From Paracoccaceae bacterium (GTDB lineage Bacteria; Pseudomonadota; Alphaproteobacteria; Rhodobacterales; Rhodobacteraceae), in contig WKFI01000019.1 of assembly GCA_014872875.1 (NCBI GenBank), positions 463,199 through 527,198 on the forward strand: a stretch of 64,000 bases of DNA, given 5' to 3'. Shown here one piece after another: positions 8,713-17,350 of the stretch. The notes beneath the pieces were generated by a model. It was not told the origin of the DNA. It did no database searches and was given only the letters and a program-made list of their open reading frames with translations. The position numbers were made by a program, and so were the translations under genes. Positions within the stretch are counted from its first letter, which is position 1. Each line of letters starts with the position of its first letter.

Positions 8713-9479
8713 CCCCCGCATTGGCCGAGCTGATATCCGAACTGTTCGGCGGTTTCTGGCAAGGCGTCGCCGTGTTTCTCAGGGTGTCGGCCCTGATCTC
8801 TGTCCTTCCGATCCTGGGCGAACAATCCGTACCCGTTCGGGTAAAACTTGGCGTTTCGATTGCGTTGACTTTCATTGTGGCGCCGCTCATTCCACCGGTT
8901 TCAGAACCATCCGGGCTGGCCAACTTCGCCCTTTTGACCGCGTCGGAAATCCTGATCGGACTGGTGTTCGGGCTGGGCGTACGCCTGTTCGTTCTGGCAC
9001 TTCAGACTGCGGGATCCATAGCGGGTCAGGCGACATCGCTGTCTCAGATTCTGGGGTCTGCGGGCATGGATCCGATCCCTGCCATGGGGCAAGTCTTGTT
9101 GCTGGCTGGCTTGGCCTTGGCCGTTACGGCCGGGCTTCACATACGTGCGGCTGAATACCTCGTGATTTCCTATGAGTTGTTTGCACCGGGGCGTTTTCCA
9201 GATGCCCAAGCATTGTCGCAATGGAGCGTCCGGCGCGTTGCAGACGCCTTTTCGCTGGCTTTCACGCTCGCTGCGCCATTTGTAATGACATCCGTCGTCT
9301 ACAATCTGGCACTGGGCGCAATCAACCGTGCGATGCCCCAGATGATGGTCGCATTTGTGGGCGCACCCGTCATTACTTTCGGCGGCCTGTTTATTCTGTT
9401 TGCCGCTTCACCCTTTCTGCTGTCCGTCTGGATTGAGGCAGTTCTGAGCTTCATGGCCAATCCGATGCAGGTGAACTGA
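8709..9479 (+). CDS. fliR: Flagellar export pore protein FliR
   Basis: This 256-residue, very hydrophobic protein has about six membrane segments and forms part of the FliPQR export pore. Family blocks ADAFSLAFTLAAPFVMTSVVYNLALG and AINRAMPQMMVAFVGAP are present. The GTG start overlaps the flhA stop (GTGA) and the stop overlaps the flhB start, so flhA-fliR-flhB are one tightly coupled unit. Confidence 0.95.
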   Translation: MTPALAELISELFGGFWQGVAVFLRVSALISVLPILGEQSVPVRVKLGVSIALTFIVAPLIPPVSEPSGLANFALLTASEILIGLVFGLGVRLFVLALQTAGSIAGQATSLSQILGSAGMDPIPAMGQVLLLAGLALAVTAGLHIRAAEYLVISYELFAPGRFPDAQALSQWSVRRVADAFSLAFTLAAPFVMTSVVYNLALGAINRAMPQMMVAFVGAPVITFGGLFILFAASPFLLSVWIEAVLSFMANPMQVN

Positions 9480-10570
9480 TGGCCGGCCCACAGGAAGAAG
9501 TCTCCGACAAGCCATTTGATCCGACGCCACAAAAACTACAAAAGGCGCGGGAGAAAGGAGAGATTGCCAAATCGGCTGATCTTTCGGTCGCAGCAGCTTA
9601 CCTGGGCCTCCTTGTTGTGCTTGCCGGGTTTGGAGCAAGCACAGTGATTGGGTTCGGAACTGGCTTGATGGTCCTTATCGACCAGGCTCCAGAGCTTTCG
9701 GATCTGGTGTTCAACGAACCGCACAGGGCTGTTTTCTCGGGGATCTTCGGTTCGATGATTGGAAATGTCGCACCGTGGTTCGCGGTTCCGGCCATAGCTG
9801 TCCTTTTGTCGATACTGGGTCAGCGAGCCTTTGTGGTCGCACCAACGAAAATTCAGCCGAAACTGTCACGGATCTCACTCATATCGAATGCAAAGAACAA
9901 GTTCGGAAGATCTGGCCTGTTCGAGTTTGCAAAAAGCTTTGCCAAACTCACGCTCTATGCCGTCTGTCTCGGGTTCTTTCTGAACGGTCGCTTAGAAGAC
10001 ATGATCGCTACATTGGCGTCGGACGAACGGGCAGTCGTTGCCTATCTTGCCCGACTGGGCCTGGAGTTTCTGTTTCTTGTCGCGATCATCGCCGGCGGTA
10101 TCGGGGTCGTCGATGCCTTGTGGCAACATGCTGAGCACATCAGAAAAAATCGGATGTCCCGAAAAGAGATCACAGACGAAACCAAAGAGTCTGAAGGTGA
10201 TCCGCACATGAAGCAGGAACGCCGCCAGCGCGGTCAGGAAATCGCCATGTCGCAGATGATGGCGGACGTTCCCACTGCCGATGTCATTATCGTGAACCCG
10301 ACGCACTACGCCGTCGCTCTAAAGTGGTCCCGCGCACCCGGAAGCGCGCCCACCTGTGTTGCCAAGGGTGTGGACGAAATCGCCGCCAGCATCAGAAAGG
10401 TAGCAATGGAACACGCAGTACCCATTCATTCTGATCCACCCACCGCGCGTGCGCTGCATGCGACGGTTGAAATTGGCCATGACATTCTGGAAGAGCACTA
10501 TGCCCCAGTGGCCGCGGCCATCCGTTTTGCTGAAAGTATGCGTGAAAAAGCCAAAAGGTCGGTCACATGA
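9479..10570 (+). CDS. flhB: Flagellar export switch protein FlhB
   Basis: This 363-residue protein has four transmembrane helices and a cytoplasmic domain carrying the self-cleavage site NPTH at residues 273-276. Cleavage between N and P switches export specificity from rod/hook to filament substrates in response to FliK. The N-terminus is typical (DKPFDPTPQKLQKAREKGEIAKS). Start and stop overlap fliR and the next gene by one and four bases. Confidence 0.96.
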   Translation: MAGPQEEVSDKPFDPTPQKLQKAREKGEIAKSADLSVAAAYLGLLVVLAGFGASTVIGFGTGLMVLIDQAPELSDLVFNEPHRAVFSGIFGSMIGNVAPWFAVPAIAVLLSILGQRAFVVAPTKIQPKLSRISLISNAKNKFGRSGLFEFAKSFAKLTLYAVCLGFFLNGRLEDMIATLASDERAVVAYLARLGLEFLFLVAIIAGGIGVVDALWQHAEHIRKNRMSRKEITDETKESEGDPHMKQERRQRGQEIAMSQMMADVPTADVIIVNPTHYAVALKWSRAPGSAPTCVAKGVDEIAASIRKVAMEHAVPIHSDPPTARALHATVEIGHDILEEHYAPVAAAIRFAESMREKAKRSVT

Positions 10571-10968
10571 GCAAGGATCAACTGAAAACCCTCGGCACCG
10601 TCACAGAAGCTCTGTATCTACGCGAACACGCGAAGATTGCCGATCTGCTGAAGCGCGAGGCGTTGATCCGCAGCAACCTCAATAGGCTGGACAAGCAAAA
10701 CCGGGAATCCACTCAAAGCCATGACCCGGCCCTGTTGAGCCAAATTGTTGGCGTCGATTTGAGATGGCAGGTTTGGCACAACAGGGCACGTGAACAGTTG
10801 AATATGGAGCTGGCCCAGGTCACGGCGCTCAAACTGGAAGCGATGGACCGGGTTCGCGTGGCATTCGGCCGTCGGCACGCGATCAGCAAGCTGGCTGAGG
10901 CGCGCCAAGCCGACGACCGGCGCGCGCACCAGAACCATCAACTGGGCCGATTGTTGGACCTGGATTGA
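10567..10968 (+). CDS. Hypothetical coiled-coil protein, FliJ-like candidate
   Basis: This 133-residue charged helical protein has no signal peptide or membrane segment. The start ATGA overlaps the flhB stop, so it is co-translated with the export genes. Size, high Arg/Gln/Glu content and heptad-like Leu spacing resemble FliJ, the stalk protein of the FliI ATPase, and no other fliJ is visible beside fliI at 15643. I do not recognise a family from sequence; the FliJ idea is inference. Confidence 0.5.
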   Translation: MSKDQLKTLGTVTEALYLREHAKIADLLKREALIRSNLNRLDKQNRESTQSHDPALLSQIVGVDLRWQVWHNRAREQLNMELAQVTALKLEAMDRVRVAFGRRHAISKLAEARQADDRRAHQNHQLGRLLDLD

Positions 10969-10990
10969 GCAGCCCGCTTGTAGCGTCTTT

Positions 10991-11482
10991 TCAGCGTGCA
11001 TCCTGCCTGGCGATATTAACGATCAGGACATCCTTCACAGTATCACCCAATTCGAGCCTGGCCGTTTCCAAAAGTGCCAGTCTGAGCGGGTCCAAGTGTT
11101 CCGAGGTCGTAAACGGCCCGTGAAATCCGCCCATGTTCGCATGGTCGAACAAAACCCGTAGGAAAACCGATCTGAGCTTGGGCTCACGGGTAAATACTTG
11201 GTCACGCGTACCACTGACAACTTCCAGATTAAGTGACATGACAACATGCGAGGTCACTTCGTTCTTGGTCACAATGGGAACAACAAATTGGTTGGCCATT
11301 TTGACATAGTCGAGTTCGGTGCCGTACTCGCCCTCGCTTGTCTTGTCCTTCTTCGGTTTTTCCTCGGTATGTTCACCGGTTGCGGGGTACTCGGCCGAGG
11401 GCATTGTGAACATCATGCCCGCGGCAATTCCCGCCCCCGTCCCCGCCAGCAAGAACATCACCGGAATGAGTTTTCGTAACAT
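10991..11482 (-). CDS. FliL-like basal-body protein
   Basis: This 163-residue protein has one N-terminal membrane anchor (about residues 6-27), a charged linker (EEKPKKDKTSEG) and a periplasmic domain with the FliL pattern of a beta-strand start (FVVPIV) followed by LRSVFLRVLF and LALLETARLELGDTVKDVLI. FliL surrounds the stator units and supports torque. A second, more typical fliL lies at 45503, so this is probably a paralogue with its own role. It is the last gene of the flgB-flgC-fliE-fliQ-flgFGAH operon and converges on the 133-residue gene with a 22-base gap. Confidence 0.75.
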   Translation of the reverse strand: MLRKLIPVMFLLAGTGAGIAAGMMFTMPSAEYPATGEHTEEKPKKDKTSEGEYGTELDYVKMANQFVVPIVTKNEVTSHVVMSLNLEVVSGTRDQVFTREPKLRSVFLRVLFDHANMGGFHGPFTTSEHLDPLRLALLETARLELGDTVKDVLIVNIARQDAR

Positions 11483-11491
11483 CTTGAGTCC

Positions 11492-12232
11492 TCAGAACGG
11501 CAGGATGACGTCCAGAACCTGCTGGCCATAGCGCGGTTGTTGCACGTCCGTGATCTGACCCCGTCCGCCATAAGAGACCCGGGCCGAGGCAATCTTGTCA
11601 TAGGTTATTTCATTCTGTCGCGAGATGTCCTGTGGACGCACGAAGCCCGAGACCAAGAGTTCCCGCAACTCGAAATTGACCCGCACTTCCTGAGATCCAG
11701 TGATCGACAGGACACCGTTAGGCAAGACGTCCACAACCGTGGCAGCAACCCGCAGCGTCAGCTTTTCGCTGCGCTTCACCGAGCCCGCTCCGCTCGACGA
11801 ACTATTGGAGGTGATTTCCACCGCCTCGTCCAGAGTTGCGCCAGCTGGCAGTTTCTTATTCACCCGTTGAGGCAGCCCAACCAAGTTCGGAATACCAAGA
11901 TTTTCACCGCTGGAACGAGACCGCTCTGTATCATTGGAAATTTCAGCTTCTTCATCAATCTCGATGACCACAGTAAGAATATCGCCCTTTTTGACTGCAC
12001 GCTGATCTCCTAACAGGGACTGTTGCCCACCACTCCACAGCGAGGACTGGTCCACAGTTCGTTGCGGTTGAGTGTGAAGCGGCAGCCCAGGCCAAAGCAT
12101 GGCGACATGTTCCGAATTTTCTGTCTGTGGCGTGAAACTGGGCGGCTTACCCAAATGGTCCATTCGCCCGCAGGCCGAAATGGCAATCATAACGGGGAGG
12201 CTGATAAAGAGGCGGTTGATAGAAGTATTCAT
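11492..12232 (-). CDS. flgH: Flagellar L-ring protein FlgH
   Basis: This 246-residue outer-membrane lipoprotein forms the L-ring. The signal sequence ends in a lipobox-like ISAC at about residue 20. Conserved blocks include SLWSGGQQSLLGDQRAVKKGDIL, the middle KLPAGATLDEAVEI region, VLPNGVLSITGSQEVRVNFE and the C-terminal GFVRPQDISRQNEI. It sits one base after flgA and nine bases before the FliL-like gene. Confidence 0.95.
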   Translation of the reverse strand: MNTSINRLFISLPVMIAISACGRMDHLGKPPSFTPQTENSEHVAMLWPGLPLHTQPQRTVDQSSLWSGGQQSLLGDQRAVKKGDILTVVIEIDEEAEISNDTERSRSSGENLGIPNLVGLPQRVNKKLPAGATLDEAVEITSNSSSSGAGSVKRSEKLTLRVAATVVDVLPNGVLSITGSQEVRVNFELRELLVSGFVRPQDISRQNEITYDKIASARVSYGGRGQITDVQQPRYGQQVLDVILPF

Positions 12233-12233
12233 G

Positions 12234-12653
12234 TTATTTTACCTCGACAGATCCGTCACTGCGGATCCGACCCGTAACGGTCGTTCTAGATGACAAGTTC
12301 ATGACTCTGATGTTTTCTCCGACGGCGCCGCGCCCCAGCGACCGCCCTTCGGTCACGATGCGCAAGGGACCATGGGCAAAGACAAGGTCGACAAGGTCGT
12401 TGCGGGCAATGATCGCCGGGGCACCGACATCCTTGGCCCAGATCGGCCTGCCCGCATACAAAGCCACACGGGCTTCTTGGCCGATTATGGCCTCGGCGGT
12501 GGCCAAGGCCCCCGGAACATCCACCTTTTTGATGACCAAGTCCTCACCGGCAATGATCTCTTTGGCGCGAATTGTCCGGTTCGGGACAATGATGTCGGCC
12601 ACCGCGGGGGAAAGGCCCCCAAACAGGGTCATGATCGCAACGACGGCTTTCAT
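12234..12653 (-). CDS. flgA: Flagellar P-ring assembly chaperone FlgA
   Basis: This 139-residue periplasmic protein has a signal peptide ending near residue 19 (VADI). The SAF-type domain shows RTIRAKEIIAGEDLVIKKVDVPG, RPIWAKDVGAP and the closing GRGAVGENIRVMNLSSRTTVTG. FlgA helps FlgI assemble the P-ring; flgI itself is not in this window. It is shorter than the enterobacterial protein, as usual for alphaproteobacteria. ATGA overlap with the flgG stop. Confidence 0.93.
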   Translation of the reverse strand: MKAVVAIMTLFGGLSPAVADIIVPNRTIRAKEIIAGEDLVIKKVDVPGALATAEAIIGQEARVALYAGRPIWAKDVGAPAIIARNDLVDLVFAHGPLRIVTEGRSLGRGAVGENIRVMNLSSRTTVTGRIRSDGSVEVK

Positions 12654-13438
12654 CAGCGCACCTGCGTCGTCGCGCCCATCATCTGATCCACAGCCGAAAT
12701 GACCTTGGCATTCATTTCGTACCCACGCTGTGCCTCGATCAGCTCCGTCACTTCACGCACCGCATCTACGGAACTGTCCTCCAGATAACCTTGCCGAAGG
12801 GTTCCAAGCCCGTCCGATCCGGCAGTTGACAAAAGGGGCGGACCGGATGCTTCAGTTTCAGCGAAGAGATTGCTGCCCAGAGCTTCGAGCCCTTTGGCGT
12901 TGGTGAACCCGGCCACGGAGAACTGCCCCAACAGCTGACCCGCTGCGGCATCGTCGAAGTAGGCGTAGACTTCTCCGTCGGCGTTGATCGAGATACTGCG
13001 CGCATCGGAAGGAATGGTAATTTCCGGAGACACCGGCAATCCGTCCGAGGTAACGATCAAACCCTCGGCCGACCGTTTAAGGCTGCCATCTCGGGTATAG
13101 GCAGCCTGCCCGGACGGCAGCGTCACTTCCAGGAACCCATTTCCGTCGATTGCAATGTCCAGATCATTCCCGGTTTGTGACAACGCCCCTTGCGCCAGAT
13201 GAACCGTCACCGCTGCCGGCCTCACCCCAAGTCCCAACTGCACACCAGTTGGCAGAACCGTTCCGTCCGCGGCATTGATCGTGCCTGCCCGGGCCATCTG
13301 CTGATAGTGAAGATCGGCAAACTCGGCGCGGCGGGCGTTGTACCCGGTCGTGTTCATGTTCGCGAGGTTGTTGGAGATGGTTTCGACCCGCATCTGCTGG
13401 GCGCTCATGCCGGTGGCGGCGATCTTTAGGGCACGCAT
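12653..13438 (-). CDS. flgG: Distal rod protein FlgG
   Basis: This 261-residue distal rod subunit has the N-terminal helix MRALKIAATGMSAQQMRVE, NNLANMNTTGYNARRAEF, and the C-terminal VDAVREVTELIEAQRGYEMNAKVIS typical of rod and hook axial proteins. It is 16 bases after flgF and overlaps flgA. The product is exported by the type III system and polymerises to the distal rod. Confidence 0.96.
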   Translation of the reverse strand: MRALKIAATGMSAQQMRVETISNNLANMNTTGYNARRAEFADLHYQQMARAGTINAADGTVLPTGVQLGLGVRPAAVTVHLAQGALSQTGNDLDIAIDGNGFLEVTLPSGQAAYTRDGSLKRSAEGLIVTSDGLPVSPEITIPSDARSISINADGEVYAYFDDAAAGQLLGQFSVAGFTNAKGLEALGSNLFAETEASGPPLLSTAGSDGLGTLRQGYLEDSSVDAVREVTELIEAQRGYEMNAKVISAVDQMMGATTQVR

Positions 13439-13454
13439 AGGGAGCTCCTGTCTG

Positions 13455-14171
13455 TTATCGTGTCATGGACTTGATTGCGTTTCGAATGCGGTTGTCTTCG
13501 GAGTCGAGAAAGCTCTGTCCCAGCTCATAGGCACGTTGGATGTCGATCATCCGGGATAATTGAAGGATCGGATTCACGTTTGAACCTTCAAGGAACCCCT
13601 GCAACATGCGGGACTGGTCGTCGGGTTCTATCTCTCCATCCACGCGGAACATAACGCCGTCTTCGCGTTTCAGGGTCGTTGGGTCGCTTGGCTGGAACAG
13701 ACCGATCTGTCCCAGCAGACGACCATCTGTGCTCAAGGTGCCATCATCGGCGATGTGAATATCGCTGGCACCCCCGGGCACAAAGACCGGGGCGCCTCCT
13801 GCGTCCAGCACGCGGAAACCGTCCATCGTGACCAGATCGCCATCCGCGTTGGGCGCAAAGGCCCCGGCCCGTGTCAACCGTTCGCCATCAGGTGTTTCAA
13901 TAAGAAAGAACCCGCCGCCTTCGATAGCGACATCAAAAGCACCATTGGTCTGGGTCAGTGCCCCCTGGGCAAGGGACGTGTTCTGAATTTCCGCGCGCGC
14001 CATCGACAGCGACGACGCAACGCCGTCCCCAGACACGACATATTCCGAAAAGATCAGCCCCTCCTGCCGATAGCCTGTGGTCGCGGAGTTGGCGATATTG
14101 TTGGCAACGATCCGGACCTCCTGCAAAAGGCCTTTTTGGCGGGACAATGCTGCGTAACCGGCGGTTTCCAT
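13455..14171 (-). CDS. flgF: Proximal rod protein FlgF
   Basis: This 238-residue axial family protein has ETAGYAALSRQKGLLQEVRIVANNIANSATTGYRQEG at the N-terminus and NPILQLSRMIDIQRAYELGQ at the C-terminus. I chose the ATG at 14171, which has GGAG seven bases before it; a GTG two codons earlier overlaps the fliQ stop. The frame runs open much further upstream through fliQ, but that extension has no family similarity. Proximal rod component. Confidence 0.93.
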   Translation of the reverse strand: METAGYAALSRQKGLLQEVRIVANNIANSATTGYRQEGLIFSEYVVSGDGVASSLSMARAEIQNTSLAQGALTQTNGAFDVAIEGGGFFLIETPDGERLTRAGAFAPNADGDLVTMDGFRVLDAGGAPVFVPGGASDIHIADDGTLSTDGRLLGQIGLFQPSDPTTLKREDGVMFRVDGEIEPDDQSRMLQGFLEGSNVNPILQLSRMIDIQRAYELGQSFLDSEDNRIRNAIKSMTR

Positions 14172-14173
14172 TT

Positions 14174-14443
14174 TCACACTCCAATGATCAGAGGAACAAT
14201 GCGGCCGACGAAAAAGGACACCAGAGTCTGGGTCATGAAATCCATGGTCAGCCAGAACACCACGACAATGGCGACAAGCTTGGGCACAAAGGTCAGCGTC
14301 ATCTCCTGGATCGATGTCAGGGCTTGAAACAGACCTATGACCAGACCCACGACCAGGGCCACGGTCAGGATCGGGACCGAGATGATAACCGCGACCCACA
14401 ATCCCTGCCGCAACGTGTCAAAGATGACGCCTTCGGCCAACAT
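14174..14443 (-). CDS. fliQ: Flagellar export pore protein FliQ
   Basis: This 89-residue protein has two hydrophobic helices (about residues 14-38 and 52-76) and the family blocks VGLVIGLFQALTSIQEMTLTFVPK. FliQ packs around FliP/FliR in the export pore. In this clade it sits among rod genes rather than beside fliP, which is at 42145. Stop lies two bases before the flgF ATG. Confidence 0.94.
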   Translation of the reverse strand: MLAEGVIFDTLRQGLWVAVIISVPILTVALVVGLVIGLFQALTSIQEMTLTFVPKLVAIVVVFWLTMDFMTQTLVSFFVGRIVPLIIGV

Positions 14444-14444
14444 G

Positions 14445-14735
14445 TCAGACCGGCATCCTCAGAATTTCCTGATAGGCTTCGACGACCTTGTTGCGAACCG
14501 TTACCGCGGTTTCCACAGCGAGTTCGGTCTGCGCCAAGGCCTGAACCAATGCGTGCGGATCAGATTGCCCGCTCATTGCAGCGACGGAAGCTTGTTCGCC
14601 GTTGCGAAGCGTCGCCTCGAAATCTCGGAAGCTGGTGCGCAGCGCGTCCCCTGCGCCGGAAAACTCCGGATCGGCCTGGGTTGCCGGACGCGCGGCCGCA
14701 TAACTACTGGCCGCAGAAAGACTGCGAATATCCAT
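14445..14735 (-). CDS. fliE: MS-ring/rod junction protein FliE
   Basis: This 96-residue protein has the FliE pattern in its C-terminal half: DPHALVQALAQTELAVETAVTVRNKVVEAYQEILRMPV. It links the MS-ring to the proximal rod and is the first exported axial component. One base separates its stop from the fliQ start, and 20 bases lie between flgC and its start. Confidence 0.93.
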   Translation of the reverse strand: MDIRSLSAASSYAAARPATQADPEFSGAGDALRTSFRDFEATLRNGEQASVAAMSGQSDPHALVQALAQTELAVETAVTVRNKVVEAYQEILRMPV

Positions 14736-14755
14736 TCTGGATCTCCTTTGGTTTC

Positions 14756-15148
14756 TTATTTTCTCAACAGATCCATCAATGACGATGACATCTGTCGGGT
14801 CTGTTCGAACATCTTCAGATTTGCTTCATAGCTGCGCTGCGCCTCGCGCGCGTCGGCCAGTTCCAACATCAGATCAACGTTGGACCCTTCGAAATAGCCG
14901 TTTTCGTCTGCCAACGGATGATCGGGATCGTAGGAGCGCAACAGGTCCTTCTGATCCAGCCGCACCTTGCCGACGCGGACGGACTCCATGTTGGTCTGCA
15001 GATCCCGCACGGTTTCGAACGGGATCAGTTTTCGCCGGTAGCCCGGTGTGTCCGAGTTGGAGATGTTCTCGGAAACGTGACGCAACCGAGTTGCCTGAGC
15101 GCGCAGCGCGCTCGCAGTAACCGAAAGGGCGTTGGAAAATTCACTCAT
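14756..15148 (-). CDS. flgC: Proximal rod protein FlgC
   Basis: This 130-residue rod protein has the characteristic NISNSDTPGYRRKLIPFE near residue 30 and the C-terminal GSNVDLMLELADAREAQRSYEANLKMFE. Exported axial subunit. It lies 11 bases after flgB and 20 before fliE in the same operon. Confidence 0.95.
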   Translation of the reverse strand: MSEFSNALSVTASALRAQATRLRHVSENISNSDTPGYRRKLIPFETVRDLQTNMESVRVGKVRLDQKDLLRSYDPDHPLADENGYFEGSNVDLMLELADAREAQRSYEANLKMFEQTRQMSSSLMDLLRK

Positions 15149-15159
15149 GATCCGTCACC

Positions 15160-15555
15160 TCAGCTTCGGCCAAGGCTGGCACGCAGCACGTTCAGCGAGG
15201 ATTTGTAGATGGCAAGTGCCCGGTCGTGCTGTCGCTTGGCATTCACTGCGTTCACCATCTGCGTTTCGATGGAAACATCATTGCTGCTCAGATCGACGGC
15301 ATCCTCGACAACGGTTTCGGCCCAGGAATGCGAAGACCCTTGACGGCCGTTCAAATGGCCGGGTCGGCTTGCTCGCATTTCATGCAACCCGCCTTCATTG
15401 CTTTTCTTGGTATAGGCCTGGAACGGCACCAGGTCCCTGGCCTTGTAGCCAGGTGTATCTGCATTTGCGACATTCTGCGCAATCAGCGCCTGCCGTTTTC
15501 CGGCATGGGTGGCCATCGCATGAGCCATCTTGAAGACATTCAGTTCCGTGAACAC
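15160..15555 (-). CDS. flgB: Proximal rod protein FlgB
   Basis: This 131-residue rod protein has MAHAMATHAGKRQALIAQNVANADTPGYKARDL near the N-terminus and the C-terminal helix VNAVNAKRQHDRALAIYKSSL. I prefer the GTG at 15555, which has GAGGGAGA upstream at proper spacing; a TTG at 15576 would add seven residues that would cover that ribosome site. It is the first gene of the minus-strand rod operon, divergent from fliI. Confidence 0.92.
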   Translation of the reverse strand: MFTELNVFKMAHAMATHAGKRQALIAQNVANADTPGYKARDLVPFQAYTKKSNEGGLHEMRASRPGHLNGRQGSSHSWAETVVEDAVDLSSNDVSIETQMVNAVNAKRQHDRALAIYKSSLNVLRASLGRS

Positions 15556-15578
15556 CGGGGCTTCTCCCTCGATCAATT

Positions 15579-15593
15579 TAAATCAAGGCTTAA
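15579..15593. promoter_or_regulatory. Possible CtrA-type site between flgB and fliI
   Basis: TAAA-N7-TTAA (read on the other strand TTAA-N7-TTTA) lies in the short AT-rich divergent region. One mismatch from the CtrA consensus. It would be placed to control both divergent flagellar transcripts. Confidence 0.3.
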
Positions 15594-15642
15594 CCCCGAT
15601 TCCTTTAAAAATTGTTTTCAGGAAATTTCTGGAGATTTTTTC

Positions 15643-16974
15643 ATGTATCAGCCGCTCGCCACCCTGCAGAAACAGGTCAAGGAAGCGTCCGTCAGCCGCC
15701 CCATCGGTCGTGTGCGCGCCGTCGCTGGTGGCAGGATTGAATTGGGCGGTTTGGCCGGAATTGCCGGCATTGGTGACCACCTGAAACTCAAGCGACAAGA
15801 TGGCACAGTACTGTCGGGTGAAGTCGTTCAGATCACCGCCGATTCGACCTGGATGCTGCCGGACGGTGCTCTCGAACAGGTTTCGATCAATGATGCCGTG
15901 CTTTGGTCCAAACCACCTGCATTTGCCCCTTGCGATTCCTGGATCGGGCGGATGATCGACCCGATGGGCGCACCGCTGGACGGAAGACCTTTGCTGCAAG
16001 GACCCAAGGTGCGCCGGATCGTAGCCTCACCACCGGCCGCCGCTCTGCGGCGCCCGATGGGAGACAGGCTGGCTACCGGGCTGAGTGTTTTCAATACGCT
16101 GCTCCCGATCGTCAAAGGGCAACGATTGGGTCTGTTCGCCGGTTCTGGCGTTGGCAAGTCCAGCCTGCTGTCCCAATTTGCACGCAACATGGACGCGGAT
16201 GTGGTGGTCATCGCCCTGATCGGGGAGCGAGGGCGCGAGGTCAACGATTTCGTCAAGCGCGTTCTGGGCCCCGAAGGCATGAAACGCTCGGTCATTGTCG
16301 TGGCAACCTCGGATCAACCGGCCACGATGCGGCGGAGATGTGCATGGTCTGCCATGGCCGTGGCCGAACACTTTCGTGACCAAGGCAAGAATGTGCTGTT
16401 CCTGGCGGATTCGATTACTCGCCTCGCCGAAGCCCACAGGGAAATCGCATCAGCAGCAGGTGAGGCCCCGGCGCTGCGCGGCTATCCTCCCTCCGTAACG
16501 CCGCTGTTAACGGGTTTGTGCGAACGTGCCGGACCCGGCCAACAGGATATGGGCGACATCACGGCCATTTTCAGCGTCCTGGTGCCCGGTTCCGATCTGG
16601 AAGAACCCGTTGCCGACATCCTGCGCGGCACACTTGACGGTCACATCGTGCTCAGCCGGGACATTGCTGAGCGCGGGCGCTTCCCTGCAGTCGATGTCGC
16701 CAAATCCGTGTCCCGGTCCCTGCCGGATGCAGCGACCGAGAAGGAAAACCAGATCATCGGACGATCACGAAAACTGCTCGGGGCCTACGAGAAGTCCGAA
16801 GTGATGATCCGCGCTGGCTTATATCAGGAAGGAACCGACTCAACTTTGGATAGCGCGGTGCTGATCTGGGACGAATTGGACGAGTTCTTTGCAAAACCGG
16901 ATGTACAAGGGATCTCGAACAGTTTCGACCATCTGTCCCTGATCCTGCGCCGCGCCGGAAACGGAGCCACCTGA
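15643..16974 (+). CDS. fliI: Flagellar export ATPase FliI
   Basis: This 443-residue F1-beta-like ATPase energises loading of export substrates. Walker A is GSGVGKSS at residues 167-174; the Walker B region VLFLADSITRLAEAHREIA and GYPPSVTPLL follow as in all FliI/SctN. The ATG at 15643 has CTGGAG nine bases before it and gives the normal FliI length; the frame is open far upstream through flgB antisense, which I reject. No fliJ follows it. The next gene is an unrelated monooxygenase after 376 noncoding bases. Confidence 0.95.
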   Translation: MYQPLATLQKQVKEASVSRPIGRVRAVAGGRIELGGLAGIAGIGDHLKLKRQDGTVLSGEVVQITADSTWMLPDGALEQVSINDAVLWSKPPAFAPCDSWIGRMIDPMGAPLDGRPLLQGPKVRRIVASPPAAALRRPMGDRLATGLSVFNTLLPIVKGQRLGLFAGSGVGKSSLLSQFARNMDADVVVIALIGERGREVNDFVKRVLGPEGMKRSVIVVATSDQPATMRRRCAWSAMAVAEHFRDQGKNVLFLADSITRLAEAHREIASAAGEAPALRGYPPSVTPLLTGLCERAGPGQQDMGDITAIFSVLVPGSDLEEPVADILRGTLDGHIVLSRDIAERGRFPAVDVAKSVSRSLPDAATEKENQIIGRSRKLLGAYEKSEVMIRAGLYQEGTDSTLDSAVLIWDELDEFFAKPDVQGISNSFDHLSLILRRAGNGAT

Positions 16975-17350
16975 TATTCGTCCTCACCAGATTTCAGGCC
17001 AGGGCGGGAACACGAGAGACAACAGATCACCAAACCACTTCAAGCGTTTTGACGTTCCTGATGCGTCCTGCCACCCTGTCTGATCTGCGGCGGCAGGTTA
17101 GCGTTGTGGTGCTAGTCCATAATGTTTCACTTCAAGTCTCCACCTTTCGCCTGCTTGCCAAAAAGGGCTTGAGGGCATTGATTTAAAACGACTTATCCTT
17201 GATTAGCAATTCTCGAACCAAGGGTAAGCCAGACAGTTCTTTAGCGACCGATCAAGATGTGAAATCCCTGTTTCTGAACTTCATTTCGTCGGCGGAACCG
17301 GTTTTCGCGTCACCGCCGCAGAGTACGGGCTACGAGAAAGGGACTCGGAC
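16975..17350. other. Noncoding gap between fliI and the amine locus
   Basis: 376 bases with no credible gene. It must hold the promoter of the monooxygenase operon, but I can see no clear -35/-10 pair. An imperfect inverted repeat (CCTTG at about 17190 and CAAGG at about 17222) is weak. No tRNA, integrase remnant or insertion-sequence end is seen, although this is the junction between flagellar and metabolic DNA. Confidence 0.5.

Noticed and set aside
16975..17350. Integration site or insertion-sequence remnant at the fliI junction
   Set aside because: No tRNA, transposase piece, or matching direct repeat was seen on either side.
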